Shown: positions 9,633-20,570, numbered from the stretch's first letter. The stretch is DNA of 33,333 nt from Euprymna scolopes (GCA_024364805.1 CM044496.1:31037462-31070794); one strand, 5' to 3'. Program-made: numbers and translations. The notes: generated by a model not told the origin, from the letters alone.

Positions 9633-11084
9633 TTATACAAAAAGTTCATTATAAAGATGAGTGGGAACAATGTTCATATAAATGATTTCACATTACCTTC
9701 AATTTGGTAGAAAGACAACACGAATACGGCAGTTAAAAAAATATGAGATGTTCTTTTATTCCATTTGACCGGTCAAAATGATGATCACATCCAGGAATTC
9801 AATGTTGTTTCAACATGTTTAAAACTTTCCCCTTCGCTTTTAAAGGGGGACCCTCCTCTGATTCGATCCGGAATCGACTCTGAACTCCGTCTCTCTTTGT
9901 CTCTCTCTATCTCCTAATCTCCTTAAACTAGCAAACTATATTGAGTATCTGCTTTTCTGCTATGACGTCATGAATAGCTATCAACGTGACCCACTCACGT
10001 GAAAACTAACGTGGCCTAAACATACGCGGTTCGCGCATGTTCCAAAACCATTTCTGCAGACAAAGAATTCTCACTAATCTAGTTTCAGACTTTACCTATT
10101 TTTCAACATATTTATATTGCATTGTTATTTATTTTCTCTGACCTTATTTTAATTCAGTTTTCATAAAAAGAATTGAACAATTAAAATTCCTTTTCCAACA
10201 ACCTATCTATACTATTTTATGTGAAACTGAACAATGCCAACTTCCTTTTTGAATATATTTCTCAACCTTGCTTACAAACTTCAAATCTCGGTCTATCTAA
10301 TGTTTTTCTTACTTACAAGAAAAGAGCCTTCTTCTTGTAACAATTGTATACTGGATTCTTGAAATCATTTTAGTCTCGACGTTATAATTTGTTTATATAG
10401 AAACTCGAGTCTTTTAAACAGAAGTATACTAGAAAAATACACGTCAATACGTGTAAAATTAATTCCTCGAAGAAAAAGATTTAGTACAATGTTTCTTTCA
10501 CTTAAACCCGATATACAATGCTATTAAACCTAATGTGTAGAATGACTATTTTAATTGTGATCAAAATTTCTTTACATTATTTTCCTTGAAGCATGTAAAA
10601 AGGTTTACGTTTAAGGGATCTTCACAAGGAATGGAAATTCTATAGAATTATGCATAATTGGTGCCTTACAAATATTGATCAAATTTAATGCAAATCTAAA
10701 ATATTTTAATTATGAAATGTACGATTGCGTCCATTCTATACCATGCCCCAAGGCCCTTAAAATACACCAGGGAAACTAAAATGTTGGTAATATTTACTAA
10801 TTTTTGTTTAATCTATATATTACTACGAGAGTGTGTATGTTCATTTGTGTGCTACGCTTACATCTTTTTTCTTTCGAGTGACTCTCGTTCAATAGTTATA
10901 ACTTTTCACTCCCTGTAATAAAGACTTTTGCCAAGAATCCTTCATTAGTGTTGGTTTCGGCTTCGATTATAGCTGATGGTACTCAAATTATATTTGTTTT
11001 CTTCATAAATTTCAAATATTTGTTTTCTTCATAAGTTTTGGTTTCGGTTTCGATTCAACCTGATGCACCCAAGTCATATGGATA
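9633..11084. other. Unassigned spacer
   Basis: No gene is recognised. The stretch 9830-10040 is GC-richer and has a consensus CRE (TGACGTCA, 9963-9970) and an E-box (CACGTG, 9996-10001), but nothing downstream supports a promoter. Near 10951-11080 a local duplication repeats TTGGTTTCGGYTTCGATT and ATTTGTTTTCTTCATAA. Confidence 0.4.
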
Positions 11085-11227
11085 TATTTTTTAAATCACA
11101 ACTTTATAATATATAAAAATCGATGGAAAATTCACTCTGTAATTACATATATGAAATCTGCATACATTAAAATATCATATTTAAGCTTACTTTACAACCG
11201 GGTTACGCAGGGCATCCCTGCTAGTTT
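11085..11227 (-). repeat. Dispersed repeat X, copy 2
   Basis: On the minus strand it starts ACTAGCAGGGATGCCCTGCG, followed by TAACCCGGTTGTAAAGTAAG, ATATGATATTTTAATG and GCAGATTTCATATATG. The order matches copy 1 (5.9-6.0 kb) and the head of copy 3 (14.16 kb). Confidence 0.65.
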
Positions 11228-12559
11228 AGATGAGTACTTTTGCAATTTTAACAAACAGGTTACAAGAATATCAGAGGGTCTCCAGTTATGCTGAACATCC
11301 ACAGGATGCCAACGATCAATATATTACATATGAAAGAGTCCACTTTGGAATTTCCATAAGTCCCGGTAGTAGTCATTATTTCTATTTCACGGAGATTAGA
11401 ATTATTTGAATTTTTCACAAAGAACTTCCACACCTTCTTTGCAATTTGCATTAAAATATATTAAACGATATATACATTTGTATTAAAATATATTAAACGA
11501 TATATACATTCGAAGTAATCCACCATTACGTCGGGCAGATTAATTGAAAGATCATTCTATTAATTTAAATGTTAATCTTAAGTATTGATAATACTCCCAT
11601 CGATTCCGATGTATGAGGTCCGCCAAAACAACTAAGTAGTTCGGAAATCCACACAGCTGCTTTATTTATAGTGGTGAACGCTTTTATAAGAACCAACCAT
11701 AGTTTTTTGTACAACTGCTTATCTCAGTTGGTGCAATGACTGCCACAAGGTAAAGCAGACAGTGGGCCTCAGGTTTTATATAAGAGCGTTTATTCTTCTA
11801 GATGCATGTCTTAATGAAGACTAGGCAAGCATCGCTCCCAGTAAATTAAACGTGCCTTCACATACTAACAGGGACATTTGCACGTCACGGTGAGGTAGAT
11901 GACAGTGCCTTGCATTCTGAAATAATCACCTATGTGGTACTAGCTAGATTCATTGTTGCTTAAATTCCGTGATCTGGTGGGAACTAGTGTCTTAACGTAA
12001 TTATTCCGTATATTCTAAGTATTAGTCTTGTAATAAACACCTTGATTTTAAATTCCTTTGTAGAATTTATTTTATCCTGCAATTGGTGCCAATTTGCGTG
12101 AAACTATTTCATATTCTGTTGTCGGGCAATAAATGCTACAATAATGAAACTTTATGAAAGTTATGAAATGATTAAAAACAAGTAAAACATATTTGTAACA
12201 CCTACTCTCGCTAAATCAACGAAAGAATATAATAATTATTTTCTGATAAAAACATGTCAATATTATGGAAACTTACTCATTCAGGATTAACAGACTGTTA
12301 ATAAACAACGAGTCTAATATTCTCGTGAGGGGAAATATTGCGATCTAATGTGAGACTACATACTTTCTAACTGAGAAGTCGGAAAATCCTGACAACCTTT
12401 CTTTGTATTTTTGTACAATATATTTTACTACCATAACCTGTTGTTCACGTTTCCTTTAATGACTCTTTCACAACAACAACACAACGAGGTTTCGAGAACT
12501 CAGTAGGGAAAACTGAACTTTTAAATACTCCAGTGTACCTACAACGACTGACAATAAGG
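11228..12559. other. AT-rich spacer with one 32 bp tandem duplication
   Basis: At about 11450-11510 the segment ATTAAAATATATTAAACGAT with ATATACATT occurs twice in tandem. The stretch 11610-11960 is somewhat less AT-rich, but I recognise no element in it. No coding frame is supported. Confidence 0.5.
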
Positions 12560-12702
12560 TTGGTTGGTTGTTTTGTTTTACGGCATATCAACCCTTTTCA
12601 GGTTATTTAATGCCGAATCTGATGATTTTGAAGAACGAGTTTTTAATGTAGTATATTTGTTTTTTTAAAGTCGTATTCTATTTAACCCATAGTTGGGACC
12701 CT
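12560..12702 (-). mobile_element. SINE-like element W, 5'-truncated copy
   Basis: This is the reverse complement of the 3' half of the SINE-like element at 25188-25456. Shared blocks are the tail TTGGTTNGTTGTTTT, the stem-loop CGGCAT...AACCC...GGTT...ATGCCG (12581-12615), and TATTTAACCCATAGTTGG. Homology stops exactly where the Ty3/gypsy relic begins (12702/12703), so it probably inserted into, or next to, that fossil. The shortened head fits 5' truncation during target-primed insertion. Confidence 0.8.
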
Positions 12703-13860
12703 ATTTTTAACTTAAATTTACGACCGGCTAAAAATCTGTGGAATTTTCTTACACCGAATATTAACCCCAGTGCTTCCTTTTCGATTTGGGAGTAATTCTT
12801 CTCGGCCGGCAGTAAAGTTCTTGACGCATGGGCGATCAACTTAGTGGACCCATCAGGCATCTAGAATGCACGCCCCGATCCTATAAGAACTTGCGTCTGT
12901 TGCAACAATAATCTCTTCCTTTGGATTGAAATGAGTCAGGGATAAATCTGACGTTAATACATCTTTTAATTTCTTAAACGCTGCCTGGCACTCAGGCGTC
13001 CAGTCCCATTGTTGGTCCTTTTTTTAATAGTACATTCAATGGCGCACGCAATTCATGCATGTTCTTTATGAACCTTTGATAATAGTTCCGGAGTCCTAAC
13101 AAACCCTGCAATGTAGTTACATTATGAGGTTCTGGCATGTCTGTTATAGCTGTAGATCTCTCCGGATCGGGTTTTCTCCCGTCCTTAACTACTATATGAC
13201 CGAGGTATTTAATTCGTTCCAAAAAATCGCATTTTGCTTCCTTCAATATGTAGCCGTATTCTTTTATTCTGTCAAACACTTGAAATACATGATCTCTATG
13301 TTGTTCAACATTTTAACTACGCATAAGAATATCATCCAGATAGCCTATTGCGAAATCCAAACCGCTTAGCAAAGTATCGATTACCTGTTGAAAAATTGCA
13401 GGTGCTACTTTTATACCAAATGCTAATCTTTTGAATTCATAAAGTTCTTTGTGCTTTGAAATAAACAAAAGTTTCAAGCTATCTTCATCTACTGGCATTT
13501 TTAGGTACGCCTCGCTTAAGTCTATTTTGGAAGAAAAATTTCCGCATTTAACTTAGCGAATATTTCGTCTGGGTTTGGTAGCGGGTAGTGATGGTCCTTG
13601 AGTACCGTATTAAATCCGGTCGAGAAGTCCGCGCATACTCTAATCTCTTTAGATTTTTTTTCACGTATACGGTGGGGGCTGAGTAAAAATCCCAGTGTTA
13701 ACTAGTCTTTCCAATTCTTCTTCAATTTTTTCCTCGAAGCGAACGGTACGCTCCGTGACTTTTTGAATATTGTTTTTGCTTCATCCAGCAATTCGAATCT
13801 CGCCATTATTTTTGTGCAGCATCCAAGCTTTTCAGAGAAAACACTTGGACGAATTTTTTA
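12703..13860 (-). mobile_element. Ty3/gypsy LTR retrotransposon pol fossil
   Basis: Minus-strand similarity shows the start of the reverse transcriptase region (near 13850), RT core blocks, a GYLDDIL-type catalytic box (near 13320-13345), the RT thumb/connection region (FLERIKYLGH near 13200) and the first part of RNase H ([20 protein letters not shown] near 12770-12830). This order is that of Ty3/gypsy pol. Gag, protease, integrase and LTRs are not recognised in the window. The copy is broken, with roughly five or more interruptions, and truncated at both ends, so it looks old. The RNase H end is bounded by the SINE-like copy at 12560-12702. Confidence 0.88.
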
Positions 13861-14092
13861 AAGAACAGTTTAAAAACAAGTAAATAACTTATTATTTCTT
13901 ATTAAAAAGGAAGAAGAGTTAGTAAGTTTAATGAAAATAAACCTAAAAGCTTTATTGCGCTAAAATGGAAAAAAATATTTTTTGCAGAATCGCTAAACTA
14001 CGCTGCGTATTAAATTTGAATTAAAACTCTTATGAAATCAATAAATATACTAATATTTATGCATAAGACGTATGAGTATCCATTTAATGGAA

Positions 14093-14095
<3 letters not shown>

Positions 14096-14155
<60 letters not shown>
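14096..14155. repeat. (TA)n microsatellite
   Basis: A pure TA run of nearly 30 units, ending directly against CACTAGCAAG, the start of repeat X copy 3. Confidence 0.95.
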
Positions 14156-14157
<2 letters not shown>

Positions 14158-14235
14158 TAGCAAGCCGTCCGACATTGCCCGGTCGAAAAATACGCTTTAT
14201 TATGATATTTAATGCAAATTTTTTATTTATATAGC
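14156..14235 (+). repeat. Dispersed repeat X, copy 3 (head)
   Basis: ACTAGCAAGCCGTCCGACAT, then TGCCCGGTCGAAAAATACG and ATGATATTTAATGCAAAT. It follows the (TA)n tract immediately and passes into a repeat Y relative. Confidence 0.65.
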
Positions 14236-15050
14236 AGTTCAGCCCGGATTTGGCCTGGCCCTATAAACTGTTCATAACTTTATGTGCATATGTATATATA
14301 TATATATATTAAAAAGTTTTACTCATCGCCAGGTAACCTACACCAAAAATGTCAAGTGTTAAGACCCAAAATTGGCAGAGGATTTGGGTAAAGTCTGCAA
14401 AGGACAATTCCTTCAACTTTGACTTCTTGGCAGCCAAATTTTCGCCAAAAAGTTATTTAAAAAGCTTACTGCATGTCTGAACACCCTTGATGTAGAATTT
14501 TAAATGTTTAGACCCAAAATTTGCTGAATAGTTTGCTAGGGACCGCAAAGATAAACTCTTTTTTAACTTTGACCTGTTTGGCAGCCAAATCTCCGGAGAA
14601 AAACGATTAAAAGGCTTGCCCTATGTCTGAATACGATTTATGTAAAATTTCAAATGTTTAGACCAAACATTGGCTGAGTAATTTTATATAGCCCGTAAAG
14701 ATCAATTTTTTAAAAACTTTGGCCTTAATTCCAACCCCTTACAATTTAGTGTTGTGTGCGCAAATATAATTAAAAAGTTTGATCTATGTCTAAGTAACCT
14801 ACATCTAAAATTTCAAGTGTTTAGACTCAAAATTGGCGGATGAGTTTGGTAGAGTTTTCAAAGGTCAAATCGTTGAACTTTGACCCCTTGGCAGTAAAAT
14901 TATTAGCCGAAAACCGATTAAAAAGATGTTTCCAAATCTCAATACACCTTATGTAAAATCTCGAGTCTGTAAACTGATGGTGGAGAAATGTACACACACA
15001 GTTACACAGACAGACAGACAATTTCACTGTTATAGATATATAGATAAGAT
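14236..15050 (+). repeat. Repeat Y relative with multiplied internal modules
   Basis: It opens CAGCCCGGATTTGGCCTGGC and ends in a short (GACA)n and CACTGTTATAGATATA, the same ends as units A-C near 7 kb. In between, a core module (AAATGTTTAGACCCAAAATT, then CTTTGAC...TTGGCAGCCAAAT, then CGATTAAAA.GCTT) occurs about four times at roughly 150 bp spacing (near 14345, 14500, 14655 and 14810), each diverged. The last module is closest to the 7 kb units. Confidence 0.75.
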
Positions 15051-15091
15051 TGGAACCAGTATATAGTGATGATTTAAAAAAAATGATTCTT

Positions 15092-15177
15092 GTGCCACCA
15101 CTGAGAATCGAACCCAAAACGTTTGGCTCGCGATTTACTTTTTTCCTTTGACGTTGATGCCTGAGCTATGGAGACAT
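15092..15177 (-). repeat. tRNA-derived SINE head or tRNA pseudogene
   Basis: The minus strand reads CCATAGCTCAGGCATC (A box) and, about 45 nt later, GGGTTCGATTCTC (B box), the internal pol III promoter of a tRNA. The acceptor ends do not pair and the anticodon arm is not convincing, so a tRNA-derived SINE or a pseudogene is more likely than a working tRNA. Spacing between the boxes is normal. Confidence 0.6.
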
Positions 15178-15189
15178 GTTTGCTGCAAG

Positions 15190-16267
15190 GACAAAAATTA
15201 AAACATGAACAAATAGCTACTACGTTACGCATGCACATTCGTAATGCCGTCGTTCAACCTTTACATGGCAAATTCCTTTTTACTAATTTTCAACCTTTTC
15301 CACCGATTTTCCTCGGCTAAAACCTAAATATAACGTTTTGTATCGATTTTTACATTAATATCAATACACCCCCTCCCAATTTATAGTATATTTTTTCCCC
15401 CTTAGTTTCATTTTACTTCGTTAAGTTCTCCAAAATAATGAATTCCCCTTCCTTGGGATAATATTTGGTCTCTAAAAATGATACATAGATATTCGAAAAT
15501 TCTTCTTTTACCTCTCAAACAAAGAAGTTGAGAACATAACTTTCCTTTGTACGATTGACAATTTACATTATAGTATATCTTTATTGTGGTCTTTTGATCT
15601 TACTGTCTTTTAATATGGTATAATATGCCTTAATTATGGTCTGACAACACTTTTATACAGAGAGATTTTATACACTGGAAGATAGTGTCTCGCAGATATG
15701 TGTGATGTGAATATTTTTAATACAACTATTTATTTATAATGTAAGGAATATGTGACGTCAATGGGCAAATAAAAAATGTATATTCGAGATATGCGATACG
15801 AACTAAATCCAATCAAATGATAGTTTATTACAGATACGTTGGGATGTTAGGTTTTTATTATATTTAAAAAACAATATTAATACCTTTTTTTTAATTACTT
15901 ACGAAGTCTGTGAGTTAGCTGAAGACGCCATTTTGAATATGATTTGAGGTGTTTTGTAATCTATTCCAATATTTTGAATAAAGATTAAAAGTATTATGCA
16001 GAGCGAGACTGCACTGTTAAACCAAAGCCTTGTTTTCTCTTACTCCTCGAATATATTCAGAACGCCAGGAAGTATGTAAGCGAAATGGAGGGAAAGTTTC
16101 TAATTTTTAAAACACCTACTGTTGCATGTAGATAATAATATGAGCTAACAATGAAATAATCAACAATGATTTACTAAGAATTATCCTATTAACGAAAGTA
16201 GAAAGTTGGTATTGCAATTATTTCCGGCAGCCGTAACTCTCGATTCCTTAATTTGTCTTTTAGTCCT
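15190..16267. other. AT-rich spacer, nothing recognised
   Basis: No coding frame, RNA gene or named repeat was found. Confidence 0.5.
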
Positions 16268-16377
16268 CACATACAACATGACTCACGTAGACACATAAGT
16301 TCATCGAAGTTAAGCAACGTTGAGCCTGGTCAGTACTAAAATGAGTGACCATTTGGGGATTCCAGGTGTCGTATGTG
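16268..16377 (+). ncRNA. 5S rRNA-derived sequence (5S-type SINE head or pseudogene)
   Basis: The block CGAAGTTAAGCAACGTTGAG (16305-16324), then CCTGGTCAGTACT, AATGAGTGACCATTTGGGG and ATTCCAGGTGTCGTATGTG matches the 3' two thirds of animal 5S rRNA, including the pol III A box (GAAGTTAAGCAACGT). Total length is 110 nt, about ten short of a normal 5S, with the loss in the 5' third. The ends CACATAC (16268-16274) and GTATGTG (16371-16377) still pair perfectly as helix I although both differ from the usual 5S sequence. Many substitutions elsewhere argue against a working ribosomal gene. A SINE3-type element with a 5S-derived promoter is an alternative; the sequence downstream is not recognised. 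Confidence 0.8.
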
Positions 16378-17709
16378 CTCTCCGCTCATCTCAGCATTGT
16401 TTTCAGTCGTCTAGCACTTCTCCTTGACACTGATCTCAAACAGTGAAGATTTAGAAGAGGTGTGGTTGATGATTGGGCAACTCTTGCTTCAGAAGTACAC
16501 ATCCATTTAACTTTGCAAGGTGTAGCCATTATCTCTTTGAGATTGAGCGAAGGCAGCGCAAAGTCCTCACATTCCGAGAGTGATATTTCTGACGAGGAAG
16601 GAAGAATTGCCGTTATCAGAGTAAAGATTTATTTCTATCCTAATACTGGCAATACTTAATTAATTTCTTCTTTTCCTATCCTTACATCATGACTTATCTT
16701 GAGCGATTACTATTGAAAAAATTACATTAAAAAATTTTCTATTAAAAAAATACTCAGGTGACTGTGAGTCGCCTTGAAGAACTTAATTATTACCTTCTTC
16801 GTGAATTACGTATAATAGAGAAACTTATTCGTAATAAAATAAAAATAATAAAATATATGTAAAATAAAATAAAAGTAATATAATATATGTTAAATCTAGT
16901 TTCTATAAATACCTGCTTGCAGGAATTGTTAGTTTCAATTTCGTTGCTTATCTTTTTCTTTTCTTTCGTTTACTTTATAGATATTTTTTCGAAGCTTCAA
17001 ATAGATGTGTCAATTATTGAAGCTATAATTATTGGAGCAATAATTTGATTTCAAAATTATTTTATTTCATTTCCGATATTTTTTTTATTTCTATCGATTA
17101 TTAACTACGCACAACAACACGAAAATGTCATCTTGGAAATAATTGCTAAATATCAAATTGATCGATACATACATTAAAAGTCTATGTATATGTATATATC
17201 TATGTGCACATGGTATCCGTATATTCATCCACAGCATGAAATGTTATGGAAGCTACAGAAAATATATCGTATTATTATCTTAAATTTACTGGGAACTACA
17301 ATTGAATTCTTTCTGAATCTGAAACCGCACCCTTAACAGTGCTAATAGCGAAAACCCCTTTAAAATTTAAGCATATAGAATTTTCATGACATTTAAATTC
17401 TATATTAAAACACTGTAAAACTGAAATAAATACTCTAAAACTGAAACAAAACCTGTTTTGCTTGAAAAGGGCGCCATTTTCTTATTCATATTTGTATCGA
17501 TTCTTTGCTTTAAAAAACTAAAGTAATTACGTGTTTACTTTTTTAATATCCCATTTCGCTGTTTCGGATTATTTTACTAAAGTAAGTAAAGCTTCATTAT
17601 TTTTCAAAACTGTTTTTCTTTCTTTGTTTTTCGATATTTCGTCGATATTATTTAGTAAGAGTGTTTAGCAGAAAAGCCAACAAACGACTATCCGAAAAAA
17701 TAAATATAC
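16378..17709. other. Sequence downstream of the 5S-like unit, then AT-rich spacer
   Basis: 16378-16660 is less AT-rich than the rest and could be the body of a 5S-headed SINE; it has a 65-codon open frame (16462-16659) without a recognised domain. From 16660 to 17709 I see only AT-rich DNA with short A and T runs. Confidence 0.35.
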
Positions 17710-18155
17710 AAGAAATAAATGTTACCATAGTCAATAAAAGTTCAGTTCATGTTTTTTTTTGTTTCGAAATAGTTTTTAATGCTCTTTACTTGAAATAATT
17801 TCAGCGAACCGAAATTAAAACGAAATTTGAGGCGATAACTACTTAAATGAATTTTTATATAAACTACACATGCAATAATCGAATATTCCTCAAGCACAAA
17901 ATAACGGAAAACATTAAAATATGTTTATAAATATTCCTTACGTTGACGGAACTCTCTTAAATTGTTAACACAGAATGCTCAGGTGCCCCTCTTTCAGATT
18001 GAAAACGGGGCTCTCCATTTCAAAGTCGCTGCCATTTTGATTTTTTAAAAACCGGTTCGTGAATTAAAAAAAAAAATACAAACTACTTAAAAATACAAAC
18101 CAATGAACTTTTCTACCATAAAAGAAACTTTTATTGACTATGGTAACATTTATTT

Positions 18156-18158
<3 letters not shown>
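17710..18158. repeat. 449 bp segment with perfect 33 bp terminal inverted repeats
   Basis: The left end AAGAAATAAATGTTACCATA plus GTCAATAAAAGTT (17710-17742) is the exact reverse complement of 18126-18158. The interior is non-coding. The layout fits a short non-autonomous DNA transposon or foldback element, but no clear target duplication is seen; on the right it runs straight into (AT)n. Confidence 0.7.
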
Positions 18159-18216
<58 letters not shown>

Positions 18217-18223
18217 ATATATA
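18159..18223. repeat. (TA)n microsatellite
   Basis: An almost pure TA tract with one TTTA interruption, directly after the right inverted end. Confidence 0.95.
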
Positions 18224-18244
18224 ACATTTTCTCTTTGTAAGTAA

Positions 18245-18478
18245 ACATCATTTTGTTGGTCACTCTTGGCTACGAATGGAAACAAAGTTGATATAAAAAA
18301 TATGTTTTCGCGAAAATCATCTTTACTTTCATCATATTTTGCTGATGGTAAAATTTTTGAGTATCAAACCCTATCTCTTTACAACTCCATCCTTTTCATA
18401 ACCTATCATACTTTCATAAATCACAGTCCATTTTCTGTAGACTTTTTTGAACCCAGTCAATGACGGGTACTTCTGCTA
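18245..18478 (+). repeat. Dispersed repeat Z ending TGCTAGT at a (TA)n tract
   Basis: It ends GAACCCAGTCAATGACGGGT, ACTTCTGCTAGT and then (AT)n. The end CTGCTAGT is the reverse of the ACTAGCA start of repeat X, and it again touches a microsatellite. A 65-codon open frame inside (18266-18463) shows no domain and is not called a gene. Confidence 0.45.
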
Positions 18479-18512
18479 GTATATATATATATAGATATAT
18501 ATACATGTAAAC

Positions 18513-18550
<38 letters not shown>

Positions 18551-18552
18551 TA
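18479..18552. repeat. (TA)n microsatellite with interruptions
   Basis: TA runs broken by TAGA, CATG and ACAT. Confidence 0.9.
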
Positions 18553-19240
18553 TAGTAATAGAATTTAGTTTACGTGAAGTACATCCAATGAAACAACATG
18601 TGTCTACCAAAAAGTGCTCAATGAGTAAACAGAACAGGCACATTAAACTTATTTATACAGACATTGATGGCTACATATGTGCATAGATGTTTCTGTAATC
18701 ACCCGTACTGGGGAGATTACGACTTCAAGCCAAGAATTTCCCTCGAAAAATGACACTTCAAGATACAAAAACATTTCCTTATTTCGTTTTAAAAAATTAG
18801 AAATCTTGTCACTTAATATGGGTGGGGGTTATGTGTGGGGGAGGAAAAGGAAGGTCTTTGAACGATCCATTCCTCACAGGCTTTTGTCTTTCCATATCTT
18901 AACCTCTTATTTTTTTCCCTTTTTATATTCTTTTTTTATCTACTTCATCCTTTAGTTTTGCTTTATAAAGTACTTGAGAGATCAGATATTTTGTCTCGTC
19001 TGGCCGGTGGTCAAGAACCACAGATATTTCGGATGGCCACCCAGTGCGGTTAAGCCGGTATTCTCAATTTATATACACACTTATTCTAGAAGTAAACATA
19101 CAGATATATAAATATACTCAGGAATTGATACAGACCGTTTAGTATATTTCACGTACACATACGCACAGAAATATAAATAATGAATATAAAAATAAAATAA
19201 ATATAAAAATATAATCAAGAAAACTACCAACTTCTACATG
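18553..19240. other. Unassigned spacer
   Basis: No gene is supported. A 92-codon open frame at 18677-18955 ends in a poly-aromatic stretch encoded by a T-rich tract and has no recognised domain. Confidence 0.4.
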
Positions 19241-19739
19241 CATAAATATACATACATACATACATACATACATACATGTATAAATATCTATACTATGATA
19301 GACCCGCGTACATACACATATCTATGTATAAACGTACACACACATATACATAATGTACATATACAGTAATATACACATTTACAATAAAATCTAAAATGCA
19401 CACCTATATAATCTACATTAATACCCATACACCCAGTAATATCTACACACATATACTTTACATAAATAGCTATATACAAACCTGCATATTATATACTACC
19501 TCTCATTTTATACTCATACTAATAAAACTGTAAATTCGGAACCTTAAAACCTGTAGATCTCAATAGGATACACCTTTCGATAAAACATATATACAAACAT
19601 ACGAACATACATACACACACATATATATATAGATGCATATATATGCAGATTATATACAATACATACATGAGATATATAGATATATACACACATACACCAC
19701 ATATACATCTGCTTACATACACATAGATATATACAGAAG

Positions 19740-19773
<34 letters not shown>
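19241..19773. repeat. CATA/ACATA-rich simple-sequence region
   Basis: A (CATA)n run at about 19248-19277, then hundreds of bases rich in ACATAC, CATATA and ATACAC, ending in (TA)n at 19744-19773 next to the gap. Confidence 0.85.
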
Positions 19774-19915
19774 NNNNNNNNNNNNNNNNNNNNNNNNNNN
19801 NNNNNNNNNNNNNNNNNNNNNNNNNNNNNNNNNNNNNNNNNNNNNNNNNNNNNNNNNNNNNNNNNNNNNNNNNNNNNNNNNNNNNNNNNNNNNNNNNNNN
19901 NNNNNNNNNNNNNNN
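19774..19915. other. Assembly gap (142 N)
   Basis: A run of N flanked on both sides by (TA)n. The true length is unknown. Confidence 0.99.

Positions 19916-19946
<31 letters not shown>
19916..19946. repeat. (TA)n microsatellite on the right of the gap
   Basis: A pure AT run continuing from the gap. Confidence 0.95.
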
Positions 19947-19947
<1 letters not shown>

Positions 19948-19970
19948 TGCTGTTGATTTTTAAAAAGGTT

Positions 19971-20334
19971 AATACGGTTATGTAACGTCTTTACATTGAA
20001 ATCATTACACTTAGAAAATTGCCAATATTTTGTTGGATAAAACAAAAATATTTGTATTTATTTATTTTTATTGTTACTAAAATAGTAATCTTGGGACATG
20101 CATCTTTTGAAGTCTCCCGAATGTAGCTTGATTGTTACTATATAAGAGTCGAACCACTTACCATACGTATTACAGTCCGATGCGTTATTGCTATGAAGTT
20201 CTAGATAATTTTACTGTTTATGTTTTGCAGATTTCTTGGTGATGTTTTTCAAACAATAATACGGTTAAGTAGCCTCTTCATCTTGAAAATCGCCCATATT
20301 TTATTTGGACGTAAACATATAATATTTGTATTTA
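19971..20334 (+). repeat. Diverged direct duplication around a tRNA-like core
   Basis: 19971-20060 and 20258-20334 share AATACGGTTA.GTA, TTGAAA, AT.GCC.ATATTTT.TTGGA and AATATTTGTATTTA. The tRNA-like segment at 20140-20200 lies between the copies. Confidence 0.6.
20140..20200 (-). repeat. tRNA-like sequence (3' half), probable SINE scrap
   Basis: The minus strand reads CGCATCGGACTGTAATACGT, then ATGGTAAGTGGTTCGACTC. CTGTAAT resembles an anticodon loop with GTA, and GGTTCGACTC is a B box. The D arm and A box are degraded, so it is not a working tRNA gene. Confidence 0.5.
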
Positions 20335-20488
20335 GTGAGTTGGTGAGAAAGGGGATTTTTATGAAAAGATAAAATCATAAAATTTCCATCCCATTAACGA
20401 AACGGTTGCAATGAAGAGATCCAAGATGAAATAAACAAGAGTTATAAAAAGAAAACATGTAAGTCTTAATTTAAACAATGTGTTCTAC

Positions 20489-20490
<2 letters not shown>

Positions 20491-20570
<80 letters not shown>

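Noticed and set aside
9764-9777. 14 bp palindrome TTTGACCGGTCAAA
   Set aside because: A single short palindrome with no repeat partner or context.
9963-10001. Consensus CRE and E-box in a GC-richer patch
   Set aside because: Short motifs of this kind occur by chance, and no exon or RNA is recognised downstream.
16462-16659. 65-codon open frame downstream of the 5S-like unit
   Set aside because: Short and without a domain; more likely part of a repeat body.
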